DNA of 64,000 bases from Fibrobacterota bacterium. Its GTDB lineage: Bacteria > Fibrobacterota > Fibrobacteria > UBA11236. Below the pieces are notes generated by a model. The model was given only the letters and a program-made list of their open reading frames with translations. It made no database searches and had not been told where the DNA came from. The stretch is from positions 1 to 64,000 of the forward strand of contig CANKII010000002.1 in the NCBI GenBank assembly GCA_947482115.1, given 5' to 3'. Positions within the stretch are counted from its first letter, which is position 1; each line of letters begins with the position of its first letter. The translations under genes and the position numbers were made by a program. Of the stretch, positions 61,058 to 64,000 are shown in pieces.

Positions 61058-61779
61058 ACCGGACTTTGATATTCGCCCATCGCGGCGCAAACCGGGAGGC
61101 GACGGAGAATACACGCGAGGCATTCGACAAGGCACTCATCCATCCGATCGACGGCATTGAAACGGACATCCAGCTTTCCCGTGATGAAATCGCGGTGCTG
61201 TGGCACGACGATGATTTGGGCAAGTTGGGAATGCCTACAAAGCGCATGGATGATTTCGACCATGTTCAGTTGGACGCCCGGCTGGGCGTGATGACCTTGG
61301 CGGATTTCGTCGCCGCTTATGGTTCCCGCTGCCATCTGCTGTTGGAGATCAAAAAATATCCCGGTGAACTCGACGCACGGCAACGGATCAAAGTTTCGCG
61401 AACTCTGAAATTGGCTGACGTAGCGGAGAAGGATCGAATTCTTGTCTCCTCATTTGATCTGGACAGCCTTGTCCATGCCCACAGTTTGGATCCCCGGCGG
61501 GCGCTGGTGCTCAATCTGGATGTGGAGCATGACGCGGATTTCGCCCGCCGCGTCTTGTCCGCGAATCCCTTTCTGCTCGGAGTGTGCGTGCACGTCTCGA
61601 CGCTGAATCAAGGGATGAGCGATGCCGCGCGCGAAGGTGGAAAATTCCTGGGAGTCTATACCTGCAACAGCGACGAGGAGATCCACCGTGCGCTGACATT
61701 TTCCACGGATGTCCTCATCACCGATCTGCCGCAAAAAGCGTTGCGCCTGAGAGACGGATGGGACGGTGGGGACGAATGA
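61054..61779 (+). CDS. Glycerophosphodiester phosphodiesterase
   Basis: A 241-residue protein starting at GTG 61054, inside the stop of the hydrolase gene. The GDPD TIM barrel is clear: LIFAHRGANREATENTREAFDKAL (HRG and ENT metal/substrate motifs), DGIETDIQLSRDEIAVLWHDDDLGK (ETD and HDD), LLLEIKKYP and later GVYTCNSDEEI. It hydrolyses deacylated phospholipids to glycerol-3-phosphate and an alcohol. No signal peptide, so it is cytoplasmic. It overlaps glpD by 4 bases. Confidence 0.94.
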   Translation: MNRTLIFAHRGANREATENTREAFDKALIHPIDGIETDIQLSRDEIAVLWHDDDLGKLGMPTKRMDDFDHVQLDARLGVMTLADFVAAYGSRCHLLLEIKKYPGELDARQRIKVSRTLKLADVAEKDRILVSSFDLDSLVHAHSLDPRRALVLNLDVEHDADFARRVLSANPFLLGVCVHVSTLNQGMSDAAREGGKFLGVYTCNSDEEIHRALTFSTDVLITDLPQKALRLRDGWDGGDE

Positions 61780-63347
61780 AGCGCGATTTTTCGGGGCTGG
61801 AGAGTCCATTCGATCTCCTGATCTGCGGCGGCGGCATTCATGGCGCGTGGACGGCTTATGATGCAGCATTGCGCGGGCTGAAAGTTGCGCTGGTCGAACG
61901 GGGAGACTGGGGAAGCGCGACTTCTTCCGCGTCCAGCAAGTTGATTCACGGCGGGCTGCGCTATCTGGAAGCCTTCGATTTCAGGATGGTGAGAAAATCG
62001 CTCGGGGAACGCAGGATGTTGTCACGGGTCGCTCCGCATTGCGTTTGGCCTCTGCGCTTCGGTCTGCCGGTGTACGCCCATGCCAGACACGGGACGTGGA
62101 AGTTGAAGGCAGGATTGACGCTTTACGATCTGTTGGCCGGATTACCGGACGAAAGGATGCGGCACCATCATCTCAATGTCGTCGACTTTTCGGAACGCTT
62201 TCCTTTTCTCAATGGAAATGGATTGAAGGGTGGTTTTACCTATGGCGATTCGCAAACGGACGACGCGCGGCTGGTGCTAGAACTGGTGGCGGGCGCGATG
62301 GAACATGGCGCAACATGCGTCAACCACGCGGAGATTACTGAATGGATTGAGGAGAATGGTCGCGTGCGCGGGGCGACGGTGCAGGACAAGATGAGCGGTG
62401 CTGTGTTGCGGGTCCTTGCGAAGGAATGCGTCAGCGCTTCCGGTCAATGGGCTGCCGCCACTTCACAGAGCCGTCACTGGTGCCGTTTGACGAAGGGCGT
62501 TCATCTGGTGTTGCCCGCTCTGCCTGTAAAGGATGTAAACGAAGCCCTCCTGCTCACCGCAGAACGGGACGGGCGCGTATTCTTTATGCTCCCTTGGTAT
62601 GGGCGCACTTTACTCGGAACCACCGACACCGACTATCGCGGCGACGTTAATGATCGCCTGGAAGTGGGGGACGACGATGCGGACTATCTGCTCTCCGCCG
62701 CCAATCATTTCCTCCGAACGCCGTGGACACGCCGGGATGTCATCGCAAGTTTTGCGGGATTGCGGGTGTTGAAGCAGAGTGAAAAATCCGCGCCCTCTGC
62801 GGTCAGCCGGGATTGGGAATTGCGCACGGCGGACAACGGGTTGCATTATTCCATCGGCGGCAAACTCACCACGGCGCGCGAGGATGCGGCATTCATTGTG
62901 GACGCGGTTTGCGCGGGGCTGGGTCGGAAGGATCGCTGTTCGACTTGGGGCCGGGATTTTCCGTGGAAGCCGTCAGGGGATTTCGCAGCATGGTCGGAGG
63001 AGGCATGCACGCAGGCGCGGCGTCTCGGAGTCGACGCCGAGAGCGCGGAATGGCTGATGCGCCGTCACGGCTCGCGCGTCGCGCAGGTGTTTTCCATCCT
63101 CGAGGAAACGCCGGGGCTGGCGGAACGCATTGTGCCGGATGTGCCGCTCATCCACGCGGATTTGATCTTGTGCGCCCGTGAAGAGATGGTCCAGCATCTT
63201 TCCGATCTGCTGCGCCGCCGCATGCCGCTGCTCATTCTGGCGAAGCTGGATGAGAAGGATATCCGCCGTCTCGCCGAGCAGGTCGCTCCGGAGATGGGTT
63301 GGGACACGGCCCGGATTTCACAAGAGGTGAAGGATTGTTGCGGCTGA
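61776..63347 (+). CDS. glpD: FAD-dependent glycerol-3-phosphate dehydrogenase
   Basis: A 523-residue protein. The ATG at 61776 overlaps the GDPD stop (ATGA) and gives MKRDFSGLESPFDLLICGGG. The FAD-binding GGGIHGAWTAYDAALRGLKVALVERGDWGSATSS and the SSKLIHGGLRYLEAFDFRMV segment are GlpD hallmarks. The DAO core (KGVHLVLPALPV, FFMLPWYGRTLLGTTDTDYRGD, SYAGLRVLKQS-like FAGLRVLKQS) and the C-terminal domain (TWGRDFPW to LLRRRMPLLILAKLDEKDIRRLAEQVAPEMGWD) complete the length. It oxidises glycerol-3-phosphate to DHAP and feeds electrons to quinone. It is last in the operon. Confidence 0.95.
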   Translation: MKRDFSGLESPFDLLICGGGIHGAWTAYDAALRGLKVALVERGDWGSATSSASSKLIHGGLRYLEAFDFRMVRKSLGERRMLSRVAPHCVWPLRFGLPVYAHARHGTWKLKAGLTLYDLLAGLPDERMRHHHLNVVDFSERFPFLNGNGLKGGFTYGDSQTDDARLVLELVAGAMEHGATCVNHAEITEWIEENGRVRGATVQDKMSGAVLRVLAKECVSASGQWAAATSQSRHWCRLTKGVHLVLPALPVKDVNEALLLTAERDGRVFFMLPWYGRTLLGTTDTDYRGDVNDRLEVGDDDADYLLSAANHFLRTPWTRRDVIASFAGLRVLKQSEKSAPSAVSRDWELRTADNGLHYSIGGKLTTAREDAAFIVDAVCAGLGRKDRCSTWGRDFPWKPSGDFAAWSEEACTQARRLGVDAESAEWLMRRHGSRVAQVFSILEETPGLAERIVPDVPLIHADLILCAREEMVQHLSDLLRRRMPLLILAKLDEKDIRRLAEQVAPEMGWDTARISQEVKDCCG

Positions 63348-63499
63348 TTGTGTTTCAAGAGCTGTCGCGATACAATTAGTTACCATGGAATCGATATCAT
63401 GGTGCGCTTCCACACAAAAGCGAATTTTTCCCGCTTCCCTGAGAAGTATGGCTTTATATTATTTCTAAAGGAAACCGAATTCTTTTTAAGGGGGGAGCT

Positions 63500-64000
63500 A
63501 TGAGACTCAATAAGAAATTACCGACCGCTTTGAGTGTTTTGTCCACAGTCCTGTTGACTTTCACTTTTTCGCACGCCGCGCAGGACACGGCTCGCGTCAA
63601 CTGCGGAGGCTCCGCCTACACCGATGTTGCAGGCCACGCCTGGGCCGCCGATTCGGGCTTCACTGGGGGCCAGACCTATTCCGAGGCCGGCACCACCATC
63701 AACAACACGGCCGACCAGACGCTTTACCAATATGAGCGGTGGGACTCGCAACCGTTTTCCTACAACTTCAATGTGACCCCGGGCAGCTACCGTGTCAGCC
63801 TGTACGAGGCGAGCCTCTATTCCGCCGTTTGCAACTCCGGCGGCCGCGTCTTCAACGTATCCATCAACGGTACCCAGGTGCTCACCAACTACGACATGTA
63901 CAACGAGGTCGGCTGTCTCACCGCCCAGATCAAGCAGTTTGTGGTCGTGACGACGGACGGGAAGATCAACATCACCTTCACCCTCGGCACCGCCTCAAAC
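63500..64000 (+). CDS. Secreted malectin-domain protein, 3' end beyond the window
   Basis: The first 167 codons are visible. The ATG at 63500 is preceded by AAGGGGGGAG. A signal peptide (MRLNKKLPTALSVLSTVLLTFTFSHAA) is followed by a malectin-like carbohydrate-binding domain: ARVNCGGSAYTDVAGHAWAADSGFTGG, TYSEAGTTINNTADQTLYQYERW, FSYNFNVTPGSYRVSLYEASLYS and GRVFNVSINGTQVLTNYDMYNEVG. Malectin domains bind di- or oligosaccharides and often sit on secreted glycan-active or adhesive proteins. The rest of the protein is not visible, so its enzymatic role cannot be stated. AT-rich sequence with a TATATT-like hexamer (about 63452-63460) lies upstream. Confidence 0.85.
   Translation, partial: MRLNKKLPTALSVLSTVLLTFTFSHAAQDTARVNCGGSAYTDVAGHAWAADSGFTGGQTYSEAGTTINNTADQTLYQYERWDSQPFSYNFNVTPGSYRVSLYEASLYSAVCNSGGRVFNVSINGTQVLTNYDMYNEVGCLTAQIKQFVVVTTDGKINITFTLGTASN

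Overview
The window is a dense bacterial chromosome segment of medium GC with no prophage, transposase, rRNA or CRISPR array. A Gram-negative envelope is indicated by a TonB-dependent receptor with an ExbB/ExbD/TonB system, a lipoprotein, outer-membrane-type proteins and periplasmic binding proteins. Several secreted proteins end in a short beta-rich tail with a 'DLSGR'-like core, and there is a family of carboxypeptidase-regulatory-like modular proteins. Together these suggest the FCB group, most probably Fibrobacterota or a close relative. That placement is inferred from protein style; no marker gene was aligned.

Layout. 1-7.2 kb: end of a tRNA-Ile, a YibQ-type divergent deacetylase, pdxJ, a secreted PQQ-type sugar dehydrogenase, an orphan DUF433 protein, thiL, a Kir-type potassium channel and uppP. 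7.3-14.5 kb: an MFS transporter, accD-folC-M50 protease, rpsT with a UUG start, argD and an SUMF1-like protein. 14.5-17.4 kb: a YbhN-type membrane protein, a CDF metal transporter and a putative outer-membrane protein. 17.4-26.6 kb: one minus-strand operon encoding a TonB-dependent receptor, a Cys-rich lipoprotein, a DUF3450 protein, a TtpC-like ExbB, ExbB, ExbD, TonB and a TPR protein. 27.4-33.8 kb: four tandem paralogous secreted modular proteins, each with its own look-alike terminator. 34-39.9 kb: a MalEFGK-type sugar ABC transporter divergent from a second PQQ-type sugar dehydrogenase. 40-46.2 kb: smc, then an NtrB/NtrC-like pair. 46.2-53 kb: a zinc-ribbon protein, a secreted esterase with a poly-C promoter, pth, rplY, tRNA-Gln, ispE, argF, an unknown gene and murI. 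53-58.7 kb: a cytochrome c with a metal-binding-like tail, a DUF2007 protein, a DUF559 endonuclease-like gene between hairpins, then a three-gene unit of unknown role (SEC-C, GxD beta-solenoid, HEAT-like). 58.7-64 kb: a D-malate/isopropylmalate-type dehydrogenase, an operon that looks like glycerophospholipid salvage (hydrolase, GDPD, GlpD), and the start of a malectin-domain protein.

How genes work together. The receptor operon resembles the Vibrio TonB2/TtpC arrangement but is fused to its own receptor and lipoprotein, so it looks like a dedicated uptake machine. The ABC transporter and the adjacent dehydrogenase share a short divergent control region. The hydrolase-GDPD-GlpD genes overlap by 4 bases each and could take lysophospholipid or glycerophosphodiester to glycerol-3-phosphate and then DHAP.

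The most striking non-gene signals are: (i) a dispersed palindromic repeat with a GTAGGGGCG core, found inside three coding regions including a perfect 22-bp inverted repeat in the SMC hinge; (ii) a second repeat, CCCTTCGACAGGCTCAG, present twice, once inside a signal peptide; (iii) a run of ten C residues between promoter-like hexamers of the esterase gene; (iv) an exact three-fold MDC heptad in the cytochrome c tail. All starts were chosen by eye from ribosome-binding sites, signal peptides and family start points.
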